From Butyricicoccus_A sp963588905 (GTDB lineage: Bacteria; Bacillota; Clostridia; Oscillospirales; Butyricicoccaceae): 64,000 bases of DNA. The position numbers and the translations under genes are program-made. The stretch's first letter is position 1, and the number at the start of each line of letters is the position of its first letter. A model generated the notes under the pieces. It did no database searches and had not been told where the DNA came from. It saw only the letters and a list, made by a program, of their open reading frames with translations. Positions 25,544 through 33,797 of the stretch are shown one piece after another. The stretch is from the NCBI GenBank assembly GCA_963588905.1, contig CAVAJF010000007.1:1-64000 (forward strand), in the 5' to 3' direction.

Positions 25544-26800
25544 ATGAAAGTACTGGTAATCGGCAGCGGCGGACGCGAACATGCGGTCTGCATGACACTG
25601 GCAAAAAGCCCAAAGGTAGATAAGCTCTGGTGTGCACCGGGCAACGGCGGCATTGCGGATGTTGCTGAGTGCGTAGACATCAAGGCAACCGATATTGACG
25701 GCGTTGTTGCTTTTTCTAAGGAAAACAAGCCGGATCTCGTTGTTGTGACACCGGATGATCCGCTCGCACTGGGCATGGTCGATGCACTGGAAGCTGCTGG
25801 CATTCGTGCCTTTGGCCCGCACAAGAATGCAGCTGTCATTGAGGGCTCGAAGTCCTTTGCCAAGGATTTGATGAAGAAGTACAACATTCCGACCGCAGGC
25901 TATGCTGTATTTGAAAACAGCGCAGACGCGATTGCATATATCAAGGAAAATGGTGCGCCGATTGTCATCAAGGCAGACGGCTTGGCACTGGGCAAGGGCG
26001 TTACGGTTGCTATGACTGAAGAGGAAGCTATTGCCGCTGTCCATGATGCAATTGATGATGGCAAGTTCGGCGGCGCTGGTGCTCGCGTTGTCATTGAAGA
26101 GTTCCTGACAGGCCCGGAGGTTTCGGTTCTGGCGTTTGTTGACGGCAAGAATCTGTCTACGATGCCGTCTGCACAGGATCACAAGCGTGCCTATGATCAT
26201 GATGAAGGCCCGAATACCGGCGGCATGGGTGCATTCTCTCCGTCCCGTTTTTATACCGAGGACATTGCGCAGACCTGCATGGATACCATTTTCCGTCCGA
26301 CTGTGGATGCTATGGCAGCAGAAGGCCGTCCGTTTAGCGGCGTTCTGTACTTTGGCCTGATGCTGACGCCGAAGGGCCCGAAGGTCATTGAGTACAATGC
26401 TCGTTTTGGCGATCCGGAGACACAGGCTGTTCTGTCGCGTCTGGACAGCGATTTGTTTGATATTATGAACGCAGTGATTGACGGCAAACTGGATGAGATG
26501 AACATTCAGTGGGCAGATAATGCGGCTTGCTGTGTAGTTATGGCTTCCGGCGGTTATCCGGTTGCTTATGAAAAGGGCAAGGAAATTCACGGTCTGGATG
26601 ATGTGACAGAGTCTGTTGTTTTCCATGCCGGTACTGCCAAAAAGGACGGCAAGATCGTGACAAACGGCGGCCGCGTTCTCGGCGTAACCGCTACGGCTCC
26701 GACGCTGGATGAGGCCATTCAGAAGGCATATGCCGATGTCAAGAAAATTTCCTTTGACAAGGCGCATTATCGTCTGGATATTGGCATTAAAAAGGGCTAA
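25544..26800 (+). CDS. purD: GAR synthetase
   Basis: 418-residue phosphoribosylamine-glycine ligase of the ATP-grasp family. It opens with VLVIGSGGREHA, has IVIKADGLALGKGV as part of the ATP-grasp site, and the family signature HDEGPNTGGMGAFSPS, followed by VIEYNARFGDPETQ. The ATG at 25544 follows AAGGAGG. It is the last recognised gene of the pur operon; purL, purB and purA are not in the window. Confidence 0.97.
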   Translation: MKVLVIGSGGREHAVCMTLAKSPKVDKLWCAPGNGGIADVAECVDIKATDIDGVVAFSKENKPDLVVVTPDDPLALGMVDALEAAGIRAFGPHKNAAVIEGSKSFAKDLMKKYNIPTAGYAVFENSADAIAYIKENGAPIVIKADGLALGKGVTVAMTEEEAIAAVHDAIDDGKFGGAGARVVIEEFLTGPEVSVLAFVDGKNLSTMPSAQDHKRAYDHDEGPNTGGMGAFSPSRFYTEDIAQTCMDTIFRPTVDAMAAEGRPFSGVLYFGLMLTPKGPKVIEYNARFGDPETQAVLSRLDSDLFDIMNAVIDGKLDEMNIQWADNAACCVVMASGGYPVAYEKGKEIHGLDDVTESVVFHAGTAKKDGKIVTNGGRVLGVTATAPTLDEAIQKAYADVKKISFDKAHYRLDIGIKKG

Positions 26801-26813
26801 GAGGTAGAGAGAT

Positions 26814-27344
26814 ATGGAAGATTTGAAGACAAAAATCATTTCTTGTATGGCGGATGTCATCAAGCAGAATGGATTCCGTACCGAGTTTTTTCCGGCTGAA
26901 AACGGTCAGCCGCCGATGACTCGCATTGAACTGAGCCGTTTGGGCAAGGTCAAGCAGGATGTTATTGTAGATATGTGGTTCCCGCCAGCAAAGATGGCGC
27001 GAGAGGAAACCGTTCTGTTCCAGATGCACGCAACCATGCTGCAGGTAGAGACGGATGCTGTTGCCCGTAATCTGCCGGAGCTGAAGCGCGCACTGTTTAC
27101 TATTAACAATTTCTGTACGATTGGCCAGTTTGGTCTGTTTGAGCAGGACGGCGTAGTATATATGCGCCATAATATCGTGGTAAACATGAAGGACGATCCG
27201 GAGCGCATTATCACGGATATTTGTGATTATTTCTCGTTGATGCTCAGCAGCATTCAGCGCTTTGTCGATGCGATTGCACAGATTGCTGTCGGTGCGGTCA
27301 ATATCGAGGTGGCAAAGGAAATGGATCTGATTCCGAATATTTAA
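26814..27344 (+). CDS. Hypothetical protein at the end of the pur operon
   Basis: 176-residue soluble protein 13 bases after purD with a GAGGTAGAGAG upstream. Alternating strands and helices (VKQDVIVDMWFPP; QMHATMLQVETDA; FGLFEQDGVVYMRHNIVV) suggest a YbjN- or type III chaperone-like fold, but this is only an impression. No catalytic motif. It is co-transcribed with purD and precedes the terminator. Confidence 0.6.
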   Translation: MEDLKTKIISCMADVIKQNGFRTEFFPAENGQPPMTRIELSRLGKVKQDVIVDMWFPPAKMAREETVLFQMHATMLQVETDAVARNLPELKRALFTINNFCTIGQFGLFEQDGVVYMRHNIVVNMKDDPERIITDICDYFSLMLSSIQRFVDAIAQIAVGAVNIEVAKEMDLIPNI

Positions 27345-27363
27345 TCGGAAAATATCGTATCTT

Positions 27364-27394
27364 AAGAGCGTGGCGTTATGCCGCGCTCTTTTTT
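27364..27394 (+). terminator. Terminator of the pur operon
   Basis: AAGAGCGTGGC / GCCGCGCTCTT with a short loop and TTTTTT. Confidence 0.9.
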
Positions 27395-27444
27395 CATCCA
27401 TTTGGACAAACTTGGCTCCAATCGGACAAATCTGTAAGACGGCA

Positions 27445-27473
27445 TTGACAGATACCCATAGTGGGTATACAAT
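27445..27473 (+). promoter_or_regulatory. Promoter of the csoR-copA operon
   Basis: TTGACA, 17-bp spacer, TACAAT. The first CsoR box fills the spacer, so bound repressor would block RNA polymerase. Confidence 0.85.
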
Positions 27474-27494
27474 CAAGGTACCCCTAGGGGGTAT
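27452..27494 (+). promoter_or_regulatory. Two CsoR operator boxes
   Basis: Two palindromes of the type TACCC-(C/A)TA(G)-GGGTA: ATACCCATAGTGGGTATA at 27452-27469 and GTACCCCTAGGGGGTAT at 27478-27494. The core matches known CsoR sites. The first overlaps the promoter spacer and the second covers the start point, so CsoR should repress this operon until copper binds. Confidence 0.88.
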
Positions 27495-27518
27495 ATGAAC
27501 TCTGCGAGGTGAAATGAA

Positions 27519-27824
27519 ATGGAAGATAAGTCCTGTTGCTGCGGCAAAAAGACGAAAGAGCGCTCAGAAGAAGAGTACAAGAGCTTGATTCATCGACTCA
27601 ATCGTATCGAAGGACAAATTCGCGGTATTCGCGGCATGGTGGAGCGAAGTGCCTATTGTCCGGATATTTTGGTGCAGTCGGCAGCGGTTACGGCGGCGAT
27701 GAATGCGTTTAATCGGGAACTGCTGTCCAATCATATCCGCACCTGTGTCGTCAAAGATATTCAGGCGGGAAATGAAGAAGTGATTGACGAGCTTGTTGCA
27801 ACCTTGCAGAAGCTCATGAAATAA
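27519..27824 (+). CDS. csoR: Copper-sensing repressor CsoR
   Basis: 101-residue all-helical repressor of the CsoR/RcnR family. The copper-binding set is Cys47 (in AYCPDIL), His72 and Cys76 (in SNHIRTCV), the Cys-His-Cys pattern that marks copper sensors. An extra CCC stretch at residues 6-8 near the N-terminus is unusual and could add metal ligands. The RLNRIEGQIRGIRGMV helix is typical. It represses its own operon, whose promoter carries two matching boxes. Confidence 0.93.
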   Translation: MEDKSCCCGKKTKERSEEEYKSLIHRLNRIEGQIRGIRGMVERSAYCPDILVQSAAVTAAMNAFNRELLSNHIRTCVVKDIQAGNEEVIDELVATLQKLMK

Positions 27825-27844
27825 ATACAGGAGGTTCAAATTTT

Positions 27845-28213
27845 ATGGGTACCGTAATTATTGTTGTTATTCTTGTTGTGATTGCTGTCATTGCTGCGCG
27901 TTCCGGCATGAAACACATGAAGGGTGAAGGCGGCTGCTGCGGCGGTGGCGGAGATGCCATTCCGGAAGAGCATAAGACGCTGGAAGGCGCAAAGCTCGGT
28001 GAAAAGACCGTGCATATTGAAGGCATGATGTGCGACAACTGCCGCAAGCATGTGGAAAAGCAGCTGGATAAAATCGACGGCGTGGTAGCACATGCCGATT
28101 GGAAAAAAGGCATTGCTGTTGTAGAGTATGACCGCAATGTGAGCGATGACGCGATTCGACAGGCACTTGCTTGGACGGACTACAAGGTCACCAGCATTGA
28201 GGAGAGCAAATAA
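27845..28213 (+). CDS. Membrane-anchored HMA-domain protein
   Basis: 122-residue protein with an N-terminal membrane helix (about 2-20), a Gly/Cys-rich linker (GEGGCCGGGG) and a heavy-metal-associated domain with EGMMCDNCRKHVEKQLD (CxxC at about 60-63). It is likely a copper chaperone tethered to the membrane, handing copper to CopA, the next gene. The RBS AGGAGG is 7 bases from the ATG. It ends 1 base before the copA start. Confidence 0.8.
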   Translation: MGTVIIVVILVVIAVIAARSGMKHMKGEGGCCGGGGDAIPEEHKTLEGAKLGEKTVHIEGMMCDNCRKHVEKQLDKIDGVVAHADWKKGIAVVEYDRNVSDDAIRQALAWTDYKVTSIEESK

Positions 28214-28214
28214 T

Positions 28215-30728
28215 ATGGAACAGTATACAGTGACCGGTATGAGCTGTGCTGCGTGCAGCGCGCGCGTGGAAAAGGCTGTATCTCAAGTTCCCGGCGTGAC
28301 AAGCTGCTCTGTCAGCTTGCTGACCAATTCCATGGGTGTAGAGGGCACGGCATCGCCGCAGGACATTATCAAAGCGGTGACAGATGCGGGGTATGGCGCC
28401 TCTGTCAAGGGAGCGAACACCAGCGCTTCTCGCTCTGCGGCAGCAGATGCAGATGCGCTGGCAGATCATGATACGCCGGTATTAAAACGCCGGTTGATTG
28501 CATCTATTGGCTTCCTGCTCGTGCTCATGTACTTCTCTATGGGTCATATGATGTGGGGATGGCCGCTGCCAAAATGGTTTGAAGGCAATCATGTGGCTAT
28601 GGGTCTCGTACAGCTGCTGTTAGCCGGCATTATCATGGTCATTAACCAGAAATTCTTTATCAGCGGCTTTAAAGGGCTCATTCATCGTGCGCCGAACATG
28701 GATACGCTGGTAGCACTCGGTTCCATGGCATCGTTTGTGTGGAGTGTATACGCGCTGTTCATGATGACCAATGCGGTTGTCCGCGGCGATGATGCTGCGG
28801 TCATGACCTATATGGACGAGTTTTATTTTGAGTCGGCTGCCATGATTTTGACGCTGATTACCGTCGGAAAGATGTTGGAGGCGCGTTCTAAGGGCAAAAC
28901 CACGGATGCACTCAAGGGACTGATGAAGCTCGCACCAAAAACAGCTGTCATCATGAAAGACGGTAAAGAAGTAGAAGTTTCCATTGAGCAGGTCAAAAAA
29001 GGCGATATTTTTGTTGTGCGTCCGGGCGAGACCATTCCTGTTGATGGCATTGTGCTGTCCGGCAGCAGTGCCGTCAATGAAGCAGCACTGACCGGTGAGA
29101 GTATTCCGGTTGATAAAGTCGAAGGAGATCTGGTATCTGCCGCGACACTCAACCAGTCGGGATATTTGCAGTGTGAAGCATCCCGTGTCGGTGAAGACAC
29201 AACGCTGTCGCAGATCATTCAAATGGTCAGCGATGCTGCGGCGACCAAGGCTCCGATTGCCAAGATTGCGGATAAAGTGTCCGGCATTTTTGTCCCGGCA
29301 GTCATCACCATTGCCGTGATTACGTTTATCGTTTGGCTGCTTGTTGGACAGACTTTCAGCTTTGCCCTGGCGCGCGGCATTTCGGTTCTCGTTATCAGCT
29401 GCCCGTGTGCGTTAGGCCTGGCAACGCCGGTTGCCATCATGGTGGGCAACGGCAAGGGCGCAAAAAATGGCATTCTGTTCAAGACTGCTGTTTCGCTGGA
29501 AGAGACCGGCAAGGTTGCGGTTGTTGCGCTGGATAAAACCGGTACGATTACATCCGGCGAGCCAAAAGTCACCGATCTGGTTCCGGCAGAGAGTGGTTCG
29601 GAACAAGAACTGATGCAGCTGGCCTATACACTGGAAAAGAAGAGCGAACATCCGCTGGCACGCGCAATTGTCGAGAAGGCAGAACAAGATGGATTGTCGG
29701 CGCAGGATGTGGAAGAATTTCAGGCTTTGCCGGGTAACGGTTTGTCTGCAAAGCTGGACGGTGTACAGCTGCATGGCGGCAGCGGAACATTTATGCAGAC
29801 CATTTGTGAAATTCCGGCATCTCTGCAAAAACGGGCACAGCAGCTTGCTGAACAAGGTAAGACGCCACTGTTCTTCAGCCGAGACAATCAGCTGGTTGGT
29901 ATTATTGCCGTTGCCGATGTCATCAAGGCGGACAGTCCGCAGGCCGTACAGGAATTGCGCCATATGGGCATTCATGTTGTTATGCTGACCGGTGATAATG
30001 AGCGAACTGCCAAAGCGATTGGCAAGCAGGCGGGTGTCGATGAGGTCATTGCCGGTGTCCTGCCGGATGGAAAGGAATCTGTCATTCGACAGCTGCAGAG
30101 CCGCGGCAAAGTGGCTATGGTTGGCGATGGCATCAATGATGCACCGGCACTCACGCGTGCGGATATTGGCATTGCCATCGGCGCAGGTGCAGATGTTGCC
30201 GTTGATGCGGCAGATGTCGTGCTCATGAAGAGCCGGCTGCTCGATGTCTCCGCTGCTATTCGTCTCAGCCGCGCGACCCTGCGCAATATTCATGAAAATC
30301 TGTTCTGGGCCTTTGCCTATAACGTCTGCGGTATTCCGCTGGCAGCAGGTGTATTTATTTCCCTGCTGGGCTGGAAGCTCAATCCGATGTTCGGTGCGGC
30401 AGCGATGAGCTTGTCCAGCTTCTGCGTTGTATCCAATGCACTGCGGCTCAATTTGTTTGACATCCGCAATGCTGCAAAAGATAAATCCATCAAGCATAAG
30501 AGAAAGGAACAAAAAAACATGACAAAAACATTGAAAATTGAAGGCATGATGTGCCCGCATTGCGAAGCAACAGTTAAGAAAGCGCTGGAAGCTATTGACG
30601 GCGTAACGGAAGCAACTGCGGATCACAATACGGATACTGCTGTTGTCACACTGAGCAAGGATGTGTCTAACGATGTTCTGCGCAAGGCAGTAGAGGATAA
30701 GGATTATCCGGTCAAGGATATTCAGTAA
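28215..30728 (+). CDS. copA: Copper-exporting P-type ATPase with a C-terminal CopZ-like domain
   Basis: 837-residue copper exporter. Domain order: HMA1 (residues 1-70, GMSCAACSARVE), membrane helices, TGES in the actuator, the CPC ion site (ISCPCALGLATP), the phosphorylation site DKTGTIT, SEHPLARAI (the HP motif), GDGINDAPAL, the last two helices, and then a second HMA domain at 769-837 (EGMMCPHCEATVKKAL; Cys780 and Cys783). A C-terminal HMA is unusual. Met769 (30519) is preceded by AGAAAGGA and AAAAAAA, so a free CopZ of 69 residues may also be made. Confidence 0.95.
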   Translation: MEQYTVTGMSCAACSARVEKAVSQVPGVTSCSVSLLTNSMGVEGTASPQDIIKAVTDAGYGASVKGANTSASRSAAADADALADHDTPVLKRRLIASIGFLLVLMYFSMGHMMWGWPLPKWFEGNHVAMGLVQLLLAGIIMVINQKFFISGFKGLIHRAPNMDTLVALGSMASFVWSVYALFMMTNAVVRGDDAAVMTYMDEFYFESAAMILTLITVGKMLEARSKGKTTDALKGLMKLAPKTAVIMKDGKEVEVSIEQVKKGDIFVVRPGETIPVDGIVLSGSSAVNEAALTGESIPVDKVEGDLVSAATLNQSGYLQCEASRVGEDTTLSQIIQMVSDAAATKAPIAKIADKVSGIFVPAVITIAVITFIVWLLVGQTFSFALARGISVLVISCPCALGLATPVAIMVGNGKGAKNGILFKTAVSLEETGKVAVVALDKTGTITSGEPKVTDLVPAESGSEQELMQLAYTLEKKSEHPLARAIVEKAEQDGLSAQDVEEFQALPGNGLSAKLDGVQLHGGSGTFMQTICEIPASLQKRAQQLAEQGKTPLFFSRDNQLVGIIAVADVIKADSPQAVQELRHMGIHVVMLTGDNERTAKAIGKQAGVDEVIAGVLPDGKESVIRQLQSRGKVAMVGDGINDAPALTRADIGIAIGAGADVAVDAADVVLMKSRLLDVSAAIRLSRATLRNIHENLFWAFAYNVCGIPLAAGVFISLLGWKLNPMFGAAAMSLSSFCVVSNALRLNLFDIRNAAKDKSIKHKRKEQKNMTKTLKIEGMMCPHCEATVKKALEAIDGVTEATADHNTDTAVVTLSKDVSNDVLRKAVEDKDYPVKDIQ

Positions 30729-30744
30729 TTTCTGTATATGGAAA

Positions 30745-30776
30745 AACGACAGCAGGCGTTATCGCTTGCTGTCGTT
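30745..30776. terminator. Bidirectional terminator
   Basis: AACGACAGCA-GGCG / CGCTTGCTGTCGTT. It ends copA on the plus strand; on the minus strand it overlaps the last codons of the small gene and is followed by TTTTTCC. Confidence 0.85.
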
Positions 30777-31001
30777 TGTTATCTCTGTATATCCGACGAT
30801 TTCTCCGGATTTTACCTCAATGACTTCTGCAAATTCGCGTCCGTCGCGTGTGTGATAGTTTGGCTGGCCGTCATCATAAATGACACAACCGTTTTCCAAT
30901 TCCAGTGCCCGAAGATCTCCGTTAAAAATGCCTTCTAAAATTGGTCGGCCAAACAGCGGCTGAAGTCCTGTGCGAGCATCGGCAATTTTGTATTTTGCCA
31001 T
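30759..31001 (-). CDS. Small hypothetical protein
   Basis: 80-residue soluble protein with a strong GGAGGTG upstream of the ATG at 31001. It begins AKYKIADARTGLQPLFG and has an acidic, Gly-rich middle (ENGCVIYDDGQPNYHTRDG). No family recognised. Codon use is normal for the host, so it belongs to the core side of the R-M insertion point. Confidence 0.6.
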   Translation of the reverse strand: MAKYKIADARTGLQPLFGRPILEGIFNGDLRALELENGCVIYDDGQPNYHTRDGREFAEVIEVKSGEIVGYTEITNDSKR

Positions 31002-31115
31002 GCAAAACACCTCCATTTCGATACAATAGTATAGCATTCTAGCGACATACTGTCTAGAGGTATACATGGTATAGAGTGAACTGAGAAGAGTGATTTAAAA
31101 ATTCTAAGATTGCAT

Positions 31116-31144
31116 TTGAAAAAGCGCGCCATAAGCGCTATAAT
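31116..31144 (+). promoter_or_regulatory. Methyltransferase promoter with a GCGC palindrome in the spacer
   Basis: TTGAAA, 17-bp spacer, TATAAT. The spacer contains AGCGC-7 nt-GCGCT, an inverted repeat at 31123-31139 that could be an operator or a self-methylation site. Confidence 0.7.
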
Positions 31145-31172
31145 AATGCCATATATGTGAAAGGAGAGCAAA

Positions 31173-32339
31173 ATGTCGTTAACTCACGTTGATTGCTTTG
31201 CCGGGCCAGGCGGAATCTGCACTGGACTTCATGCTGCAGGATTCAAAACAGAAGTGGCTATTGAGTATATTAAAAGTTGCGTTGATACGTATTCGTACAA
31301 TCATCCGGAGGTGCATGTTATTCATTCGGATATTAGAAATGTGACAGCTGATCAAATTATTCCCTTTATTCCGAAGGAGGGAGTTGATCTTGTGACATCT
31401 GGAATGCCTTGCGAAACATTCTCTACAGCTGGAAATTCGTCACGTGCTGCTTACGATGATCGACAGTTTCTCTTTAGAGAAGGGATTCGCATTGCAAAGA
31501 TTACGAATGCCAAGATGATTCTGTTCGAGAACGTTCCAATGATTACAACGAAGCGTGTGGCGAAAGACTCAAAGAAGTTAATTATCGATGTGCTTAAGGA
31601 AGAATTGATTGAAGCTGGCTATAAAAATTTTGAAGAATTTATTCTTGATGCAACAAAATATGGAGTTCCACAAAGAAGAAAGAGGTTTTTTATTCTTGCA
31701 GCCAAAGATCCAAATCTTGTGATTGAAGCACCTGAAGAAACATCAGACCATGAAGTGACAGTAAAAGATGCTTTTATTGATCTTCCGAAGGTCACGGCTA
31801 ACACACGGACAGAAAATCCTAATTATTTAGATGCAAGTTCGGATTATAGCAAGTTAATGCAAAATGATGTTTTCTGGAACAGACATACTAAAGAACATAA
31901 GTTGCTAAATCATCTTCCTATGAATCATCGGAAATATATTATTGAACGGTTTCAGATTTTGCAACAGGGGGAAGGATTGAAGGGACTTTTTTCAAGACTG
32001 ACTCCTAAAGAACTTGCAGAATATCAGAGTAGAAAAGTAATACCAAAAACAATCTATGTTAAGCGCAATTATCGCTTACGATGGGACGAGGCTTCGCCTA
32101 CGGTAACAAGCCACTGCTTGGATGAATTTGTTCATCCAGAACAACCACGCGCATTGACTGTGCGTGAGTGTGCTAGATTGCAGAGTTTTCCTGATTCTTA
32201 TGATTTTGTGGGAGGTCCTTATCTTGTTGCACATGATGATAGGACTCAACAAGACAAGTATGAACAGATTGGGGATGCAGTTCCTCCATTGCTTGCGTAT
32301 GCTTGGGGACAGAAAATTAAACAAATCTTGGAGGCATAA
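31173..32339 (+). CDS. Type II DNA (cytosine-5) methyltransferase
   Basis: 388-residue C5 methyltransferase. Motif I is VDCFAGPGGICTGLHAAGF, motif IV SGMPCETFSTAG with catalytic Cys80, motif VI FENVP, motif VIII QRRKRFFIL, motif IX LTVRECARLQSFPDSYDF and motif X QIGDAVPPLLAYA. The target-recognition region lies at about 190-300. It should protect host DNA from the convergent endonuclease. Base composition and codon use (many AAA, ATT, GAA) differ from the neighbours, a sign of transfer. RBS AAAGGAGA. Confidence 0.93.
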   Translation: MSLTHVDCFAGPGGICTGLHAAGFKTEVAIEYIKSCVDTYSYNHPEVHVIHSDIRNVTADQIIPFIPKEGVDLVTSGMPCETFSTAGNSSRAAYDDRQFLFREGIRIAKITNAKMILFENVPMITTKRVAKDSKKLIIDVLKEELIEAGYKNFEEFILDATKYGVPQRRKRFFILAAKDPNLVIEAPEETSDHEVTVKDAFIDLPKVTANTRTENPNYLDASSDYSKLMQNDVFWNRHTKEHKLLNHLPMNHRKYIIERFQILQQGEGLKGLFSRLTPKELAEYQSRKVIPKTIYVKRNYRLRWDEASPTVTSHCLDEFVHPEQPRALTVRECARLQSFPDSYDFVGGPYLVAHDDRTQQDKYEQIGDAVPPLLAYAWGQKIKQILEA

Positions 32340-32340
32340 T

Positions 32341-32374
32341 AAATAGAGAGGGGTGAATTTGCCCCTCTCTATTT
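32341..32374. terminator. Bidirectional terminator between methyltransferase and endonuclease
   Basis: Perfect 13-bp stem AAATAGAGAGGGG / CCCCTCTCTATTT with an 8-nt loop, serving both convergent genes. Confidence 0.9.
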
Positions 32375-32383
32375 ATTAGTAAA

Positions 32384-33280
32384 TTAGTCAATGAGAGAAT
32401 CTGATTCGTGGAAGAATTCTCCAAATTCTTTGACGTGGATTTTAGGAAAACGGTGGTTTAATTCATCATATTTTTCAGGGATATCCAAGTAATAAGCTCT
32501 TTTAATTTGAGATACAAACAGTTGATAGTTAATCCACTGATTGGGTACACATGTCAGTTGGACGGACAAATTAGAACTGTTAAAATTGGTTTCTCCGATG
32601 CATGTAAGCAAACAAATAAATCTTCCTACTCCAAAGGCACCATCAAGAATTCTTTGCTGTGCCCATACCTCGACACAACGTTCTCTGGTTGATGTTTTAG
32701 CTGGCACATGGAACTTAGGTTTTCCTGTGCCCAAGTCGAATATGAAATCTGTTGGAACAGAAATGGACTCTCCATCAATTTCGACAGCATTCATTTGTCT
32801 AGTGGGAGCAACATTTAGATGCATCGAATATAAGTGTCCGACAAGCGTTTCAAAATAATTACCCGAGTTGTTTTTGAAGCCATTAACCAGATCGGCACAA
32901 AGACAGTAATTCATGCAGATGGTGTACAACGTCGCTGTTAAATTGTGAGCACTTTGATTATTGATGGAGTGATTCTTTACATTGTTCCAAAAAATATCTG
33001 AAAATGATTTTCCGAAGGCATCAGTTGCAAGGCCAGCATTGTATAGATCAATATTAACTGGACGCGAATATTTTCCTTTTCCGCCGACAAGTTGGAAAAC
33101 AACATAGTTTTTTCCGGTTGCGGTTGATGTGCTGGTAATTGGAAGCTGTGTCATTCGACTAACTTCGTCGAGACACAAAATATTTATTTCTTTGAAAAGC
33201 TCGGTAACAGCATCAGACAAGAATGTTTTGCTAGTTGCTGATTTAAGTTGTTTGTATTTTTTTGTAATGATATGAGACAT
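32384..33280 (-). CDS. Putative type II restriction endonuclease
   Basis: 298-residue protein in the place of the endonuclease of an R-M system. It contains NYFETLVG (Glu144), a FIFDLG with a preceding Asp178, and HVPAKTSTRERCVEVWAQQRIL with Lys195: a PD-(D/E)xK-like set with the KTSTRER...QRIL segment found in some type II enzymes of the SinI-like kind. The recognition site cannot be inferred safely. It follows the C-protein gene by 15 bases and shares its low GC content. Confidence 0.7.
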   Translation of the reverse strand: MSHIITKKYKQLKSATSKTFLSDAVTELFKEINILCLDEVSRMTQLPITSTSTATGKNYVVFQLVGGKGKYSRPVNIDLYNAGLATDAFGKSFSDIFWNNVKNHSINNQSAHNLTATLYTICMNYCLCADLVNGFKNNSGNYFETLVGHLYSMHLNVAPTRQMNAVEIDGESISVPTDFIFDLGTGKPKFHVPAKTSTRERCVEVWAQQRILDGAFGVGRFICLLTCIGETNFNSSNLSVQLTCVPNQWINYQLFVSQIKRAYYLDIPEKYDELNHRFPKIHVKEFGEFFHESDSLID

Positions 33281-33295
33281 GCTGATTCTCCTTTG

Positions 33296-33520
33296 TTATT
33301 CATTAGTCGTTTCTGCATCCATAAGAAGCACGTACGGATCGACGTCCAAAGCTTCAGCTATTTGCTGAATATTTTCTATTGAAATATTTCGACGCTCTCT
33401 TTCAACTGCGCTGATATAGGTTCGATGGAGTCCAGCTAATTCAGCAAGACGTTCTTGCGAATATCCTCTCTCTTTTCGATAATTGCGAACGTTAATCGCA
33501 AAGTTGTGAATCAAATTCAT
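33296..33520 (-). CDS. R-M controller (C) protein
   Basis: 74-residue XRE-type helix-turn-helix protein of the C-protein size. The HTH is SQERLAELAGLHRTYISAVE, followed by RERRNISIENIQQIAEALDV, the pattern of restriction-modification controllers. C proteins bind C-boxes ahead of their own gene and first activate, then repress, the C-R transcript so that methylation comes before cutting. C-box-like repeats lie 50-80 bases upstream. Confidence 0.88.
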   Translation of the reverse strand: MNLIHNFAINVRNYRKERGYSQERLAELAGLHRTYISAVERERRNISIENIQQIAEALDVDPYVLLMDAETTNE

Positions 33521-33556
33521 GTAATCACTTCCTCGGCATATAGGTTCTTATTTTCT

Positions 33557-33597
33557 ATTATATAAAGCGAATACAATGAGTCTACAGACAATATGTC
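33557..33597 (-). promoter_or_regulatory. C-box operator and -10 region of the C-R operon
   Basis: On the minus strand: GACATATTGTC (33597-33587), 4-bp spacer TGTA, GACTCATTGTA (33582-33572), then TATAAT (33562-33557). Together these closely resemble the paired C-boxes known from Esp1396I/PvuII-type systems. The -35 region (GTAGAC) is poor and overlaps the second box, as expected for a C-protein-activated promoter. Confidence 0.7.
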
Positions 33598-33703
33598 ACA
33601 TGGGTTGCTGTTGGTTTATTCAGGTCATTATTTAGGAAAATTGAAATAAAAGGTATTGAGATTTTGGAAGTGTCCAAAGTTATTTAATAGTAGTAATGGC
33701 AGA

Positions 33704-33744
33704 CAAAAATAAAAGAAACGATATAGCTGAATCTATACCGTTTC
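33704..33744 (-). terminator. Terminator of the AEC transporter gene
   Basis: On the minus strand, GAAACGGTATAG / CTATATCGTTTC with a 6-nt loop and a TTTTATTTTTG tail. The stretch 33598-33703 shows nothing else. Confidence 0.85.
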
Positions 33745-33797
33745 TCTCTTTACTTAGAATATTTTCTTATCAGGACACACTAGAAGCACTTTTTTAT

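Noticed and set aside
24147..26863. Long minus-strand open frames opposite the pur genes
   Set aside because: They mirror well-supported pur genes in high-GC third-position sequence, a common cause of long antisense frames.
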